From Candidatus Pacearchaeota archaeon (lineage in GTDB: Archaea > Nanobdellota > Nanobdellia > Pacearchaeales > GW2011-AR1): DNA of 44,884 bases. Positions within the stretch are counted from its first letter, which is position 1, and every line of letters starts with the position of its first letter. Of this stretch, positions 9,566 through 18,723 are shown one piece after another. Both the position numbers and the translations under genes were made by a program. The stretch is taken from NCBI GenBank assembly GCA_027021195.1, contig JALUUW010000031.1, positions 1 to 44,884 on the forward strand, read 5' to 3'. The notes below the pieces were generated by a model. It was not told the origin of the DNA, made no database searches, and saw only the letters and a program-made list of their open reading frames with translations.

Positions 9566-9720
9566 ATTTTGGTATTGTTAAACTCTCCTTATAAATTTTT
9601 GCAATACTCTTTTTATTTCAGATAATCTTTGCCTTATTTTTTTATGAGAATTTAATCTCTATATTTTTACAAAGCTTTATAAATTTGAGATACTTCTTCT
9701 ATAGGTTTTATTAATAAAAA

Positions 9721-10758
9721 ATGGACGGGGATTATTTCAAAAAAACTGTTGCCGCTATTGTTTTTGCAGCGCTTCTTTTGCTCTCTTTCTTTTTGCTAAG
9801 GCCTATTCTTTTGCCGATAATAACAGGAGTCATACTTGCATTTATTTTTAATCCTGTTTATAACAGAGTGCTTCGGTTTGTCCACTCAAAAAATCTCTCT
9901 GCAAGCTTAATTTGCCTTTTACTGATAGTCATAATAGTCCTGCCTCTGTGGTTTTTAACTCCTATAGTGATAAGGCAGGCTTTCCAGATATTTCAGGCTT
10001 CACAGCAGATCGACTTTGTAACTCTCTTGAAAAACATATTTCCCTCCCTTTTCGCTTCAGAGCAATTCTCAGCAGAGATAGGGTCTATTTTGTACTCTTT
10101 TGTCACCAAAGTTACCAACTCTTTTGTCAATATCCTCTCTCAGCTAATCATTAACTTTCCAACTTTGCTGCTGCAGTTCCTTGTTGCTTTTTTTACGCTA
10201 TTCTTTGTTCTTAGGGACAAGGACAGTATTGTAGATTATATAAAAAGCATCTCCCCTTTTTCAAAAGATATTGAAAAGAAGCTGTTTGAATCTTCTAAAG
10301 GAATAACTTCTTCAGTTATTTACGGACAAGTTATTACAGGAATTATTCAGGGAATCATTGTTGGAATTGGTTTTTTCGTATTCAAAGTTCCAAATGCTTT
10401 GTTTTTGACGCTTATTGCTTCTTTGGCAGGGATTTTTCCAATTATTGGAACAACCATTGTATGGCTTCCGGTTTCTATTTATTTTTTTATCGTTGGGGCA
10501 ACTCTTCCGGCAATCGGAGTTCTTATATTCGGGATAATCTCTTCATCAGTTGACAACATACTGAGGCCTGCATTTGTTTCATTGAAAACTGACGTGCATC
10601 CTCTCCTGATTCTTATAGGAATGGTGGGAGGGCTGTTTTTATTCGGAATTCTTGGATTTATCCTGGGTCCGTTGATACTCGCATATATACTAATAATTCT
10701 TGAGATATATCGGAATAAGAAGCCAAAATGGATTTTTGTGCATCCAGAAAAAAAATAA
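9721..10758 (+). CDS. AI-2E/PerM (UPF0118) family membrane transporter
   Basis: 345 aa multi-TM; LPIITGVILAFIFNPVYNRV; GQVITGIIQGIIVGIGFFVFKVPNALFLTLIASLAGIFPIIGTTIVWLPVSIY; LRPAFVSLKTDVHPLLILIGMVGG. Confidence 0.88.
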   Translation: MDGDYFKKTVAAIVFAALLLLSFFLLRPILLPIITGVILAFIFNPVYNRVLRFVHSKNLSASLICLLLIVIIVLPLWFLTPIVIRQAFQIFQASQQIDFVTLLKNIFPSLFASEQFSAEIGSILYSFVTKVTNSFVNILSQLIINFPTLLLQFLVAFFTLFFVLRDKDSIVDYIKSISPFSKDIEKKLFESSKGITSSVIYGQVITGIIQGIIVGIGFFVFKVPNALFLTLIASLAGIFPIIGTTIVWLPVSIYFFIVGATLPAIGVLIFGIISSSVDNILRPAFVSLKTDVHPLLILIGMVGGLFLFGILGFILGPLILAYILIILEIYRNKKPKWIFVHPEKK

Positions 10759-10821
10759 TTCCATAAATATAAAAACTCTTTTTATTTTGAAAAATAAAAT
10801 TTAAGGCGTTAAAGAGGTCTG

Positions 10822-12312
10822 ATGAAACTGAAAATAAAGTTTTTAAAATGGTCTGCAGGGCTTCCTGTGGCAATCTTAAACAAAAAAACAGCAGAGAAAA
10901 TAGGAGTCCATCCGAGAGACAGGATTTTTATAAAGCCTTTTTCAGGGAATTCAGAGAAAATATCTTCTGGAGTCGACATTGTTGAGAAGCTTGTTAGGGA
11001 AGATGAGGTTGGAGTGTCTTCTGAAATTAGAAAAAGAATGGGGCTTAAAAGAGGGCAGAAGGTGAATATTTCTCTGGCCCAGAGTCCTCGAAGTTTGGAG
11101 TTTATAAAAAAGAAGCTTAATAAAAAGAGGCTTTCTGAAAAAGAAATAGGCGAGATTATAAGAGACATTGTAAACAACTCTCTTTCGGAACCGGAAATTG
11201 CTCTTTTTGTCTCATCAGTGTACAGGCATGGAATGAGTATGAAGGAAACAGTTTACCTGACCAAGGCGATACTCAAGTCAGGGAGAATGCTTAGGCTAAA
11301 TGAGAGATTGGTGGTTGACAAGCACTCAATAGGGGGAATCCCTGGAAACAGAACGACTCCTTTAGTAGTTTCTATTTGCGCTGCCGCAGGGCTTATAATT
11401 CCGAAAAACTCTTCAAGGGCAATAACAAGCGCTGCAGGAACAGCAGACGTTATAGAAACTGTGGCAAGGGTTGATTTTTCAATCGAAGAGATAAAAAAAA
11501 TAATAGGGAAAACAAACGCATGCATGGTCTGGGGAGGTGCTTTGGGGATGGTTCCTGCAGATTCAAGGATAATTCAGATTGAAAAAATGCTTGGAGTTGA
11601 TCCAGAGGCACAGCTTCTTGCCTCAATAATGTCGAAAAAGCTTGCTGTTGGAAGCAAGTATATTCTCATAGATATTCCTTATGGAAAAAATGCAAAAGTA
11701 ACCAAGGCGAGAGCACTGAGATTAAAGAGGAAATTTGAGAAAATGGGGGATTATTTCAACAAGAAATTAAAGGTTGTTTTGACTGACGGAAGCCAGCCGA
11801 TCGGGAATGGGGTGGGTCCTGCATTGGAGATGGCGGATGTTATTAATATATTAGACCCTCAGAAACAAGGGCCGAAAGACCTTGAAGAAAAATCTCTTTT
11901 TCTTGCAGGAGAGCTTTTAGAGCTTACAAAAAAAGCCAAAAAAGGCGAGGGAATTAAGATTGCAAGAGAGATACTTTATTCAGGGATGGCTTTTAAGAAA
12001 TTTAAGCAGATAATTAAAGCACAGAAGGGCTCTCTTAAAAACCTGAAAAGCTTTAATCCAACAGGGTTTAAAAAAGACATATTTTCAAAAGAGTATGGTG
12101 AAGTTGAAGAGATAGATAATAAAAAAATAAATTCCTTGGCAAGAGTTGCAGGAGGGCCTGCTGATAAATATGCAGGAGTTTATCTTTATCTGCATGTCGG
12201 GGATAAAGTCAAGAGAGGCGATAAGATAGTTACTCTCTATGCTGAATCGAGGTCAAGGCTTAGGCAGGCGTTGAGATTTTATAAAGAACAAAAGCCTGTG
12301 AAGATAAAATAA
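10822..12312 (+). CDS. AMP phosphorylase (archaeal thymidine-phosphorylase family)
   Basis: DKHSIGGIPGNRTTPLVVSICAAAGLIIPKNSSRAITSAAGTADVIE; AMVWGGALGMVPADSRIIQIEKMLGVDPEAQLLASIMSKK. Confidence 0.9.
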   Translation: MKLKIKFLKWSAGLPVAILNKKTAEKIGVHPRDRIFIKPFSGNSEKISSGVDIVEKLVREDEVGVSSEIRKRMGLKRGQKVNISLAQSPRSLEFIKKKLNKKRLSEKEIGEIIRDIVNNSLSEPEIALFVSSVYRHGMSMKETVYLTKAILKSGRMLRLNERLVVDKHSIGGIPGNRTTPLVVSICAAAGLIIPKNSSRAITSAAGTADVIETVARVDFSIEEIKKIIGKTNACMVWGGALGMVPADSRIIQIEKMLGVDPEAQLLASIMSKKLAVGSKYILIDIPYGKNAKVTKARALRLKRKFEKMGDYFNKKLKVVLTDGSQPIGNGVGPALEMADVINILDPQKQGPKDLEEKSLFLAGELLELTKKAKKGEGIKIAREILYSGMAFKKFKQIIKAQKGSLKNLKSFNPTGFKKDIFSKEYGEVEEIDNKKINSLARVAGGPADKYAGVYLYLHVGDKVKRGDKIVTLYAESRSRLRQALRFYKEQKPVKIK

Positions 12313-12349
12313 TCCAACATTTTTTAAAGTTTAATTTGTTCTTTGCTTT

Positions 12350-12628
12350 ATGGAAGAGATTAGCCACAGGAGAAAGCTCATAAATTATTTTAAGAAAAAT
12401 CTTTCAAAAGGATATACTTCAGAGACTCTTAAATGGGCATTAATCAGGCAGGGATACTCTCGAACAGACATTTCGCGGGCGCTTGAGCAGGCAAACAAAG
12501 AGCTTGCAGAAAAAGCACCAGTTCTTAAAGAAAAACCGGTGATAAAATGCAGGGTTATTGACGAGAATAACAATGTTCTTGATGTTAAAGTAAAAAAACC
12601 TCTCTGGAAAAGGCTGCTTGGGCTCTGA
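12350..12628 (+). CDS. Hypothetical small protein
   Basis: 92 aa ORF, helical N-terminal half. Confidence 0.6.
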   Translation: MEEISHRRKLINYFKKNLSKGYTSETLKWALIRQGYSRTDISRALEQANKELAEKAPVLKEKPVIKCRVIDENNNVLDVKVKKPLWKRLLGL

Positions 12629-12679
12629 TTTTGATGCATAGAAATGTTTAAAACTGCATGATTAATTCTTAATTTATAA

Positions 12680-12760
12680 GCCGCTGTCGCATAATGGTAT
12701 TGCACCTGGCTTGAGACCAGGGCCCTTCGGGGCATCCCCGTTCGATTCGGGGCAGCGGCG
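12680..12760 (+). tRNA. tRNA-Ser (anticodon UGA)
   Basis: Acceptor GCCGCTG/CAGCGGC; anticodon arm CCTGG-CTTGAGA-CCAGG; long variable arm GCCCTTCGGGGC; T arm CCCCG-TTCGATT-CGGGG; discriminator G. Confidence 0.93.
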
Positions 12761-12824
12761 TTTATTCAGCATACAGAGGGCGCAGGAGATGTGCTTTCGC
12801 GTGAGATTATGGCATGCCTTTAAT

Positions 12825-13706
12825 TTATTCATAATATTTCTTTTCTTTCAACAAACCTAAAGAAATAGCAATAGGGGCATATATTGTTGATATTTTGTGC
12901 AGCGCATTTTCAAAAAATCCTTTTTCTCTAACTATCTTTGCAAAGTATCTTCTTTCCTGCAACCCTTTTTTTATGCTCGTGATTAATGATTTTGGATTTG
13001 AAAAGTCAATTTCTTCCATGGTGAAATTTCCATTAAATAATGAGTCAATCCTGTATGCTTCAGAGCTATAGATGCCTGGAATGTGGTTTTCTTTTGCCAG
13101 TCTCTCATTTTCAGAGAACATTCTCGGATAGCTTGAGTTAAACACTTCCAATACATCAAATCTTCCTGAATATTTTTCAAAACTCTCTTTAGAAAGGCAG
13201 AGGTTCTTTTGGCGGTGCAGGATTCTCTCTGCTATCCTGTTCATGAATTTGTTTTCTGGTCTGAGGGCAACTGTTAAGTATCCTCTCTCTTCTGATATTC
13301 TTAATACTTCTTCAAGATTTCTTGTTCCTATGTCTTCTCTGCTTCCCGCTACAAGAACTCTTGTTTTGTCAGTAGGAATCTCTTCTGTTCTTAAGAAGAA
13401 ATGCCAGAACCCTTTCTCGCTTCTTGCTCCTATATAAACATCTTTATGCTCGTCATAAATTTCAATTGATTTCGGCATCTTTTCTATTGAGTGCATGATT
13501 GTTTCATACATTCCGTTTCCACTGAAATTAGTGATTCCTACGAGAGTATTCTGGTTTTGCCTGGAACATGCAATGACAAACTCCTCAAGGCTCTTTACCC
13601 TCCTGTTGCCAAGCAAATCCACCCATATCCTCTCCCAGACACCGCTTTCTTCAAGGTTGCTCACTACATGGGTGTGCAAGTCTGTTTTAACATTATGGAA
13701 TTTCAT
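12825..13706 (-). CDS. PHP-domain-like protein (metal-dependent phosphoesterase fold, possibly divergent)
   Basis: KTDLHTHVV metal-binding motif near start; start MKFHNVKTDLHTH preferred over ORF-track start at 13823. Confidence 0.55.
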   Translation of the reverse strand: MKFHNVKTDLHTHVVSNLEESGVWERIWVDLLGNRRVKSLEEFVIACSRQNQNTLVGITNFSGNGMYETIMHSIEKMPKSIEIYDEHKDVYIGARSEKGFWHFFLRTEEIPTDKTRVLVAGSREDIGTRNLEEVLRISEERGYLTVALRPENKFMNRIAERILHRQKNLCLSKESFEKYSGRFDVLEVFNSSYPRMFSENERLAKENHIPGIYSSEAYRIDSLFNGNFTMEEIDFSNPKSLITSIKKGLQERRYFAKIVREKGFFENALHKISTIYAPIAISLGLLKEKKYYE

Positions 13707-13821
13707 CCCCTCTAAACCAGCAAATCTTTTTTTAAATTTTTTTATGTTAAAGAACAATGGCCTTAGCTTGCTTTGTGAAAAATCCAGCAAAGTTTTTAAA
13801 TGCTCTCTGAAAATATTTTTC

Positions 13822-14169
13822 ATGGAAGAAACAGAATCTCTTAAGGAATACTGTTCAAAAATAGAAACTGGCGATTATACTCTTCTTGTAGTTTCAACTG
13901 AATTTTTTGACAATTATGGGGAAAAGCAAAGAAGAGCTCTTGAAACAAGAGTTATGCTAATGGACTGCCTGAAAGCTTCTCCTTCAGCAATAGAGTCCCG
14001 CGCTGTTAAAAATAAATTATTGCTGATGAAGGAGAATCATAATTTGTACGGAAAGTCTCGAGGATATGCAAGGAAACTTCATAATGAGGCTGTAAAAAGA
14101 GTAAATTGCTTTTCTAATCCAAAAGTGTACAGGATGATTGTAAAAAAAGATAGGTGTGTGGATTATTGA
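13822..14169 (+). CDS. Hypothetical protein
   Basis: MEETESLKEYCSKIETGDYTLLVV...; TATA-like gtttttaaat about 27 nt upstream of ATG. Confidence 0.6.
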   Translation: MEETESLKEYCSKIETGDYTLLVVSTEFFDNYGEKQRRALETRVMLMDCLKASPSAIESRAVKNKLLLMKENHNLYGKSRGYARKLHNEAVKRVNCFSNPKVYRMIVKKDRCVDY

Positions 14170-16100
14170 GAATCTCTTTCAAAAGCTTCAATAACTCTTG
14201 TATCAGGGCTTAACAAGTAAATGTGGTCTCCTTTAAACCTCAATCCTCTGTAAATCTTCTGCAACAACTCTCTTCTTGCCTTGTCTTTATAAAAACTCCA
14301 ATAATGATTTGGTTTTGTCTGTTTCAGGATTTTCCAGAAGGCATCTTTGACATTTGGATTTGGGTATTTTGTAAAAATAATGCTTTTGCACTGTTCGCCC
14401 GGAAAGTCAATGCCTCTGGCACATTTTGTTGTGAACAGAGTGTCAATCTGCCCTTTTTTGAACATATCAATTATCTTCCCGCTTTTGTCTTCTTTCTGAA
14501 TCTCCTTTAGCCTCTCTCTGCTAATCAGGTTGCCGATATTATATTTGCCAAGCTCTTCTTCAGAGGGAATGTCCTGAAAAGAATTAACATGGACCAGGAG
14601 AGGCTTCTCTGCTATTCTAACGCACTCGCTCAATGCCTGCAGATACCTCTCCCTGCTGAATTTTCCGCTTGAAAAATTTTCATATCTGCAGTCAATTTCA
14701 AGACCTGTTCTCTTTACTGTAATTTGCCCTTGCTGCTGGGTTTCAGCCTCTATTATCTTAAATTCAGAGATGCCAAAAACATTCTTTAAAATCTCAGGAG
14801 AATGCAGTGTTCCCGACATCATAACAATTATTTTGTTTTTTTCAGCCATCTCCTTAAATTTTTTTGCAAGATTTGTTGTTACAAGCCCTGCAATGAGATT
14901 TTTGTCTTTTTTGAAGAATGCCACATAGGTTTCATCCAGGAAATCTTCAAACATTTTTGAGGTCTCTTCCACATCAAACAGATAGCTTTCATCATCAGCT
15001 TCCTGGAGAAATTCAGGAGAATCCGTAAAAATCCTTATCAAATCATAAACTCCTGTTTCTTTCAAAGGGATTATCTCTCCGGAGTTTATCGCATCCATAA
15101 CTCTCTTGTTTCTCTTTATCTGCCCAATTATCTCGTGCATCTCCTCAATTTTTCTTTCATTTTTTTCTTCAAAAGCAACAACATGGATTAATGAATTCTG
15201 AAGCCTGTCAAGGTTTATGTTCCTCTGATTTGAAAAACTATCAAGAAACTCATCACATTCATCTATTATTTCAACTTCTGTTAAAGGCTTTCTGTTAATG
15301 GCGGATTCCAGCTTGTATTTTAATGAGTTAAAGACAATAACATCTGAATCAATAAAAGAGTTAAACTGCTCATAAAACCCGCACCCTTTTTTTCTCTGAT
15401 AAAAAACAAATTTAGTGTTCTTTAGCCCGGTATAGGTCTTTTTTTCTGAATTTTCAAAAATTTTCAGCTCATATTCTTGAGGAACAACAGGGCACCAGTA
15501 AGGGCATATGCTTGCAACAGAAACTCTTTTTACATCCTTTATTGTATCAAAGTTCCTTATGTTTATTTTTTTGTTTTGTTTTAAATACTCCCTTATTTTC
15601 CTGAAATTTTTTTCTTTCAGCTCTATCTTGCAGGGTATATTTGGATTGTCTGCAGAAATATCCTCTCCTATTGCCTTATCAATTTCTTCTCTTTTTCCTT
15701 CAAAGATATCGCTAAGCTTTGCGTTTGTTTCCTTTTTTAACTTTGGGATTGCATTTTTATTATCTTCAAGAAATTTGCACTTGTGGTTGTTTCTTCCGGT
15801 TATAACACTTATCTTTAGCTTTTCTCCATTGTCTTTTAAGAGGTATTTTTCCTCTTCATAGTCTCTTTTGTACTGGCCCTGAAGATTTTTTCCTGGAACG
15901 ACAATTGCTGATTTTCCGAGCTTTCTTGCTATGTTTAATGCAATTGCTGATTTTCCTGTCCCGCAAACCCCTTGAATAAAAATCACCCTGCTTCCTTTTT
16001 CAATAGCATCTAGCACCTCTTTAACAATGTCTTCCTGGGATTTCCCATTGGAAAAGACAAGTGGCTCAAGAAATTTGTCTTTTTTATATAAGCTCCACAT
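14163..16100 (-). CDS. Superfamily 2 helicase, XPD/DinG-like
   Basis: Walker A QGVCGTGKSAIALN; Walker B-like IIDECDEF; MMSGTLHS; TTKCARGIDFPGEQCKSIIFTKYPNP; LLQKIYRGLRF; Cys cluster CPYWC...KKGCGFYEQ. Confidence 0.8.
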   Translation of the reverse strand: MWSLYKKDKFLEPLVFSNGKSQEDIVKEVLDAIEKGSRVIFIQGVCGTGKSAIALNIARKLGKSAIVVPGKNLQGQYKRDYEEEKYLLKDNGEKLKISVITGRNNHKCKFLEDNKNAIPKLKKETNAKLSDIFEGKREEIDKAIGEDISADNPNIPCKIELKEKNFRKIREYLKQNKKINIRNFDTIKDVKRVSVASICPYWCPVVPQEYELKIFENSEKKTYTGLKNTKFVFYQRKKGCGFYEQFNSFIDSDVIVFNSLKYKLESAINRKPLTEVEIIDECDEFLDSFSNQRNINLDRLQNSLIHVVAFEEKNERKIEEMHEIIGQIKRNKRVMDAINSGEIIPLKETGVYDLIRIFTDSPEFLQEADDESYLFDVEETSKMFEDFLDETYVAFFKKDKNLIAGLVTTNLAKKFKEMAEKNKIIVMMSGTLHSPEILKNVFGISEFKIIEAETQQQGQITVKRTGLEIDCRYENFSSGKFSRERYLQALSECVRIAEKPLLVHVNSFQDIPSEEELGKYNIGNLISRERLKEIQKEDKSGKIIDMFKKGQIDTLFTTKCARGIDFPGEQCKSIIFTKYPNPNVKDAFWKILKQTKPNHYWSFYKDKARRELLQKIYRGLRFKGDHIYLLSPDTRVIEAFERDSQ

Positions 16101-16244
16101 ATTTTAATAAACAAGTTTTAGATAAGAAGCTTAAAAAGAAAGGGATTATAAATATTGCGGGGTTTTTGGATTAATCAATGAATTATTTTCCTTAAAGCAC
16201 TAACTATCAAAGTGATTATGGTTTGCCAGCTGTTAAAAAACTAA

Positions 16245-16550
16245 TCATCCAAATAATGCTGACAAACCTTCTGCTGCAGCTTCTTTTTTCTCCTCTTTCG
16301 GCTTTTCCTCTTTCTTCTCTTCTTTAGGCGCTTCTCCGGCTGTAGCTGCAGGAGCTGCTGCAACTAAGCTTGCGCTCTCAAGCTCCTTATCTATGTCAAC
16401 ACCTTTTAAACTGGCAACAAGAGATTTGATTTTTGCCTCTGAATCAGAGTCAACCTCTGCGCCAGCAGCTGCAACAACACTTTTCAGGTTCTCTTCATTA
16501 ACTTCTTTTCCAAGCTTATGCAACAAAAGTGCTGCGTATATGTATTCCAT
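16245..16550 (-). CDS. rpl12: Ribosomal protein P1 (L12-type stalk protein)
   Basis: [35 protein letters not shown]...[11 protein letters not shown]. Confidence 0.94.
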   Translation of the reverse strand: MEYIYAALLLHKLGKEVNEENLKSVVAAAGAEVDSDSEAKIKSLVASLKGVDIDKELESASLVAAAPAATAGEAPKEEKKEEKPKEEKKEAAAEGLSALFG

Positions 16551-16551
16551 T

Positions 16552-17463
16552 TTATTTATTTTCCTCATCAGATTTAATTTTCTGATCCTGATGGTTTTCA
16601 TTCTCTTTATTTTTTTCACTGATATCCTCTTTTTCTCCTGATTCTTTTTCATTCTCTCCTTTCACTTCATCTTGCTTTGGTCCTGCATTTTCAGTTATAA
16701 CACTGATTGCCTTTCCATGCATTCCTGCTTTACTTATAAGGAATTTAATTGTATCTTTGCTGACATATCCAATTTCCACAGCAAACGGAAGCGCCCTTTC
16801 AAATGCTTTCTTAAGCTCTTCAACAGCCCCCTCTTTGTCAATTTTAATGTCCAAATACAGCTTTCCTTCCTTAGTGTCAAATGCAAGCAGAGGAATAAAT
16901 CCGACTGAAAAAGGTTTTATATCCAGCTTAGACATGATGTCTGCAGCGCTCTCAGATATCTTCCCTCCTTTTTTAACAATTACTTTCGGCTCTTTAATGT
17001 GGATTTTCCCTTTTTCTATCTGGATTTGAATTCCCAAAGATCCTAATTCAGATATTGCTGGTCCTGGAACAAGGTCTGTAGGGCCTTCTGGAATTTCAAT
17101 GTCTTCTGGAGCCTCCTGTCCTGCTTTTGCTTTTGCAGGGCTTTTGCTTTTGAGAAGCTCCAAAGCCAGGTCAAAACAATCCATGTTTGAAAATAGTATG
17201 GCTGAGCTGTCTTTAATATGCTCTTTAAGCTCTTTAAGCTCCTCGTTGTGAGAGTTGTCAATTGACCTGAACATGATGCTTTTTTTAGGAACTTTTATTA
17301 TTGCCTTTCCTCTGAGTTTTTTCCCTATCTCCTGAAACTGTGAAGCCGGAAGATTTTTTATAGATGCAACTAAAATTGTTCTATTATTTTTTATCAAATC
17401 AGAGATTTCTTTGACTGCATTTATTTTCCTTTCAGGGATATGTTCTACTGCTTTTTTTGTCAT
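16552..17463 (-). CDS. rpl10: Ribosomal protein uL10 (P0)
   Basis: [79 protein letters not shown]. Confidence 0.93.
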   Translation of the reverse strand: MTKKAVEHIPERKINAVKEISDLIKNNRTILVASIKNLPASQFQEIGKKLRGKAIIKVPKKSIMFRSIDNSHNEELKELKEHIKDSSAILFSNMDCFDLALELLKSKSPAKAKAGQEAPEDIEIPEGPTDLVPGPAISELGSLGIQIQIEKGKIHIKEPKVIVKKGGKISESAADIMSKLDIKPFSVGFIPLLAFDTKEGKLYLDIKIDKEGAVEELKKAFERALPFAVEIGYVSKDTIKFLISKAGMHGKAISVITENAGPKQDEVKGENEKESGEKEDISEKNKENENHQDQKIKSDEENK

Positions 17464-18089
17464 CTTACGTTTATTTTCCGGGGTTTAGTCATTGTGAATT
17501 TTATTTCTATGTTTTTTATATTCTCTTTCTCCTTCGGCATTGCCTTTAAAATTGCATTGTAGACTGCAAGGATGTTCTCAATAATCTCTTCATCCTTCAT
17601 GCTTTGCTTTCCGACGGCAAGTTTTATGCTTGCCTCTTTTACTCTTATTTTTATGCTGTTGCTTATCTTTTCTTTAATTTCATTTATCTCTTTGTCATTA
17701 GCATTAAGGACTATTCCCAGCTGTGGAGAAGGCATTTTTCCGGCAGGGCCCAAAACCTTTCCAAAAGTTGTTGCAACTTTAGGCATTAAGCTTGCCTGGG
17801 CAATGAAAAAGTCAAACTTTTTTACAATTTTTTTAAGCTCTTTTTTGTCAGAATATTTTTTGAATTCCTCTTTTGTTATTGTCTCCACGTTTTTGTTTTT
17901 TGACTCTAAAAAAGCGCATACTTTCTTGTCTTTTATCTTGTACGGGACACTTACAATTAAGTTTACAGGATTTCTTTTGGGGTCAAACTTCTGAAGATTT
18001 ACAATTAAGTCAACGCTTTGGTCAAATTTTCTTTCTTTTTCTTTTCTTAACTCAGATAATGCTTTTTGAAGGTCTTTTTTAAGGTCCAT
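17460..18089 (-). CDS. rpl1: Ribosomal protein uL1
   Basis: FDFFIAQASLMPKVATTFGKVLGPAGKMPSPQLGIV; operon with uL10 and P1. Confidence 0.94.
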   Translation of the reverse strand: MDLKKDLQKALSELRKEKERKFDQSVDLIVNLQKFDPKRNPVNLIVSVPYKIKDKKVCAFLESKNKNVETITKEEFKKYSDKKELKKIVKKFDFFIAQASLMPKVATTFGKVLGPAGKMPSPQLGIVLNANDKEINEIKEKISNSIKIRVKEASIKLAVGKQSMKDEEIIENILAVYNAILKAMPKEKENIKNIEIKFTMTKPRKINVR

Positions 18090-18196
18090 CTTAGTATTTT
18101 GATAAATCCCAACTCCCTTTGCCGATTATTTTTGCCTCCCATCTCATGCGCCGCAGGCATAGAACGTATCCTGCAACGATATGGTTCAAACGGCAA
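18090..18196 (-). promoter_or_regulatory. Structured 5' leader of the uL1-uL10-P1 operon
   Basis: On minus strand TATA-like GCTTATAAAC (18215-18224); about 25 nt downstream the leader begins TTGCCG, which pairs with CGGCAA (18119-18124); inner hairpin GCAGGATA-CGTTC-TAT(G)CCTGC. Confidence 0.5.
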
Positions 18197-18258
18197 TATT
18201 CTGTGATGAAGAGAGTTTATAAGCTTTGCTGTCCAAAAAAGAATATGATTAGAAGAAA

Positions 18259-18723
18259 TTAAACACTCTTTCTCCTTTTTTTCAGGACAAGGAAATAATC
18301 TCTGTCTTTGTCAGATGCATTAATACATTCTGCCTCTGCACTCAGGAAATATAGCCCTCTCTTCACCTTTCCAAGAGGCATTATTATTTTTTTCTCAGTA
18401 TAATCAGTGACTGTTATTTCTTTTTTAATTACTTTTATCGTTCTTCTTGGGAATTTTGTTATTTTGTATGTCATATTGCAGGTTACTGGAAAGTTATCTC
18501 CTTTTTTTGTTAAGGACAGTTTGGAGAGAAGAGGATTCTTTGAGAAGATTATCTTGGAAATAACTTTAATCTTAACATCAATTGTAAAGTCTCTTTCTTT
18601 AGGGAATATGTTAACTTTTGCAGGAACAGCGTATTCAATTGCATTAATGAACAAAAGAGCAGCAATAACAGATATAGCTAAAAAGACAGGGATCATTGGC
18701 TTCTTCTTTGCCAGCAGCTTCAT
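18259..18723 (-). CDS. Hypothetical membrane-anchored protein
   Basis: N-terminal TM MIPVFLAISVIAALLFINAIEYAVPAK; 154 aa. Confidence 0.65.
   Translation of the reverse strand: MKLLAKKKPMIPVFLAISVIAALLFINAIEYAVPAKVNIFPKERDFTIDVKIKVISKIIFSKNPLLSKLSLTKKGDNFPVTCNMTYKITKFPRRTIKVIKKEITVTDYTEKKIIMPLGKVKRGLYFLSAEAECINASDKDRDYFLVLKKRRKSV

Noticed and set aside
12770-12822. Locally GC-rich stretch after tRNA-Ser with GGCATGCC palindrome
   Set aside because: No convincing long stem, C/D or H/ACA box set; probably tRNA trailer.
18119-18196. Possible tRNA-like molecule (acceptor-like TTGCCG/CGGCAA and GGTTCAAAC T-loop-like word on plus strand)
   Set aside because: No T stem, no D arm and no anticodon arm in register; better explained as operon leader on the minus strand.
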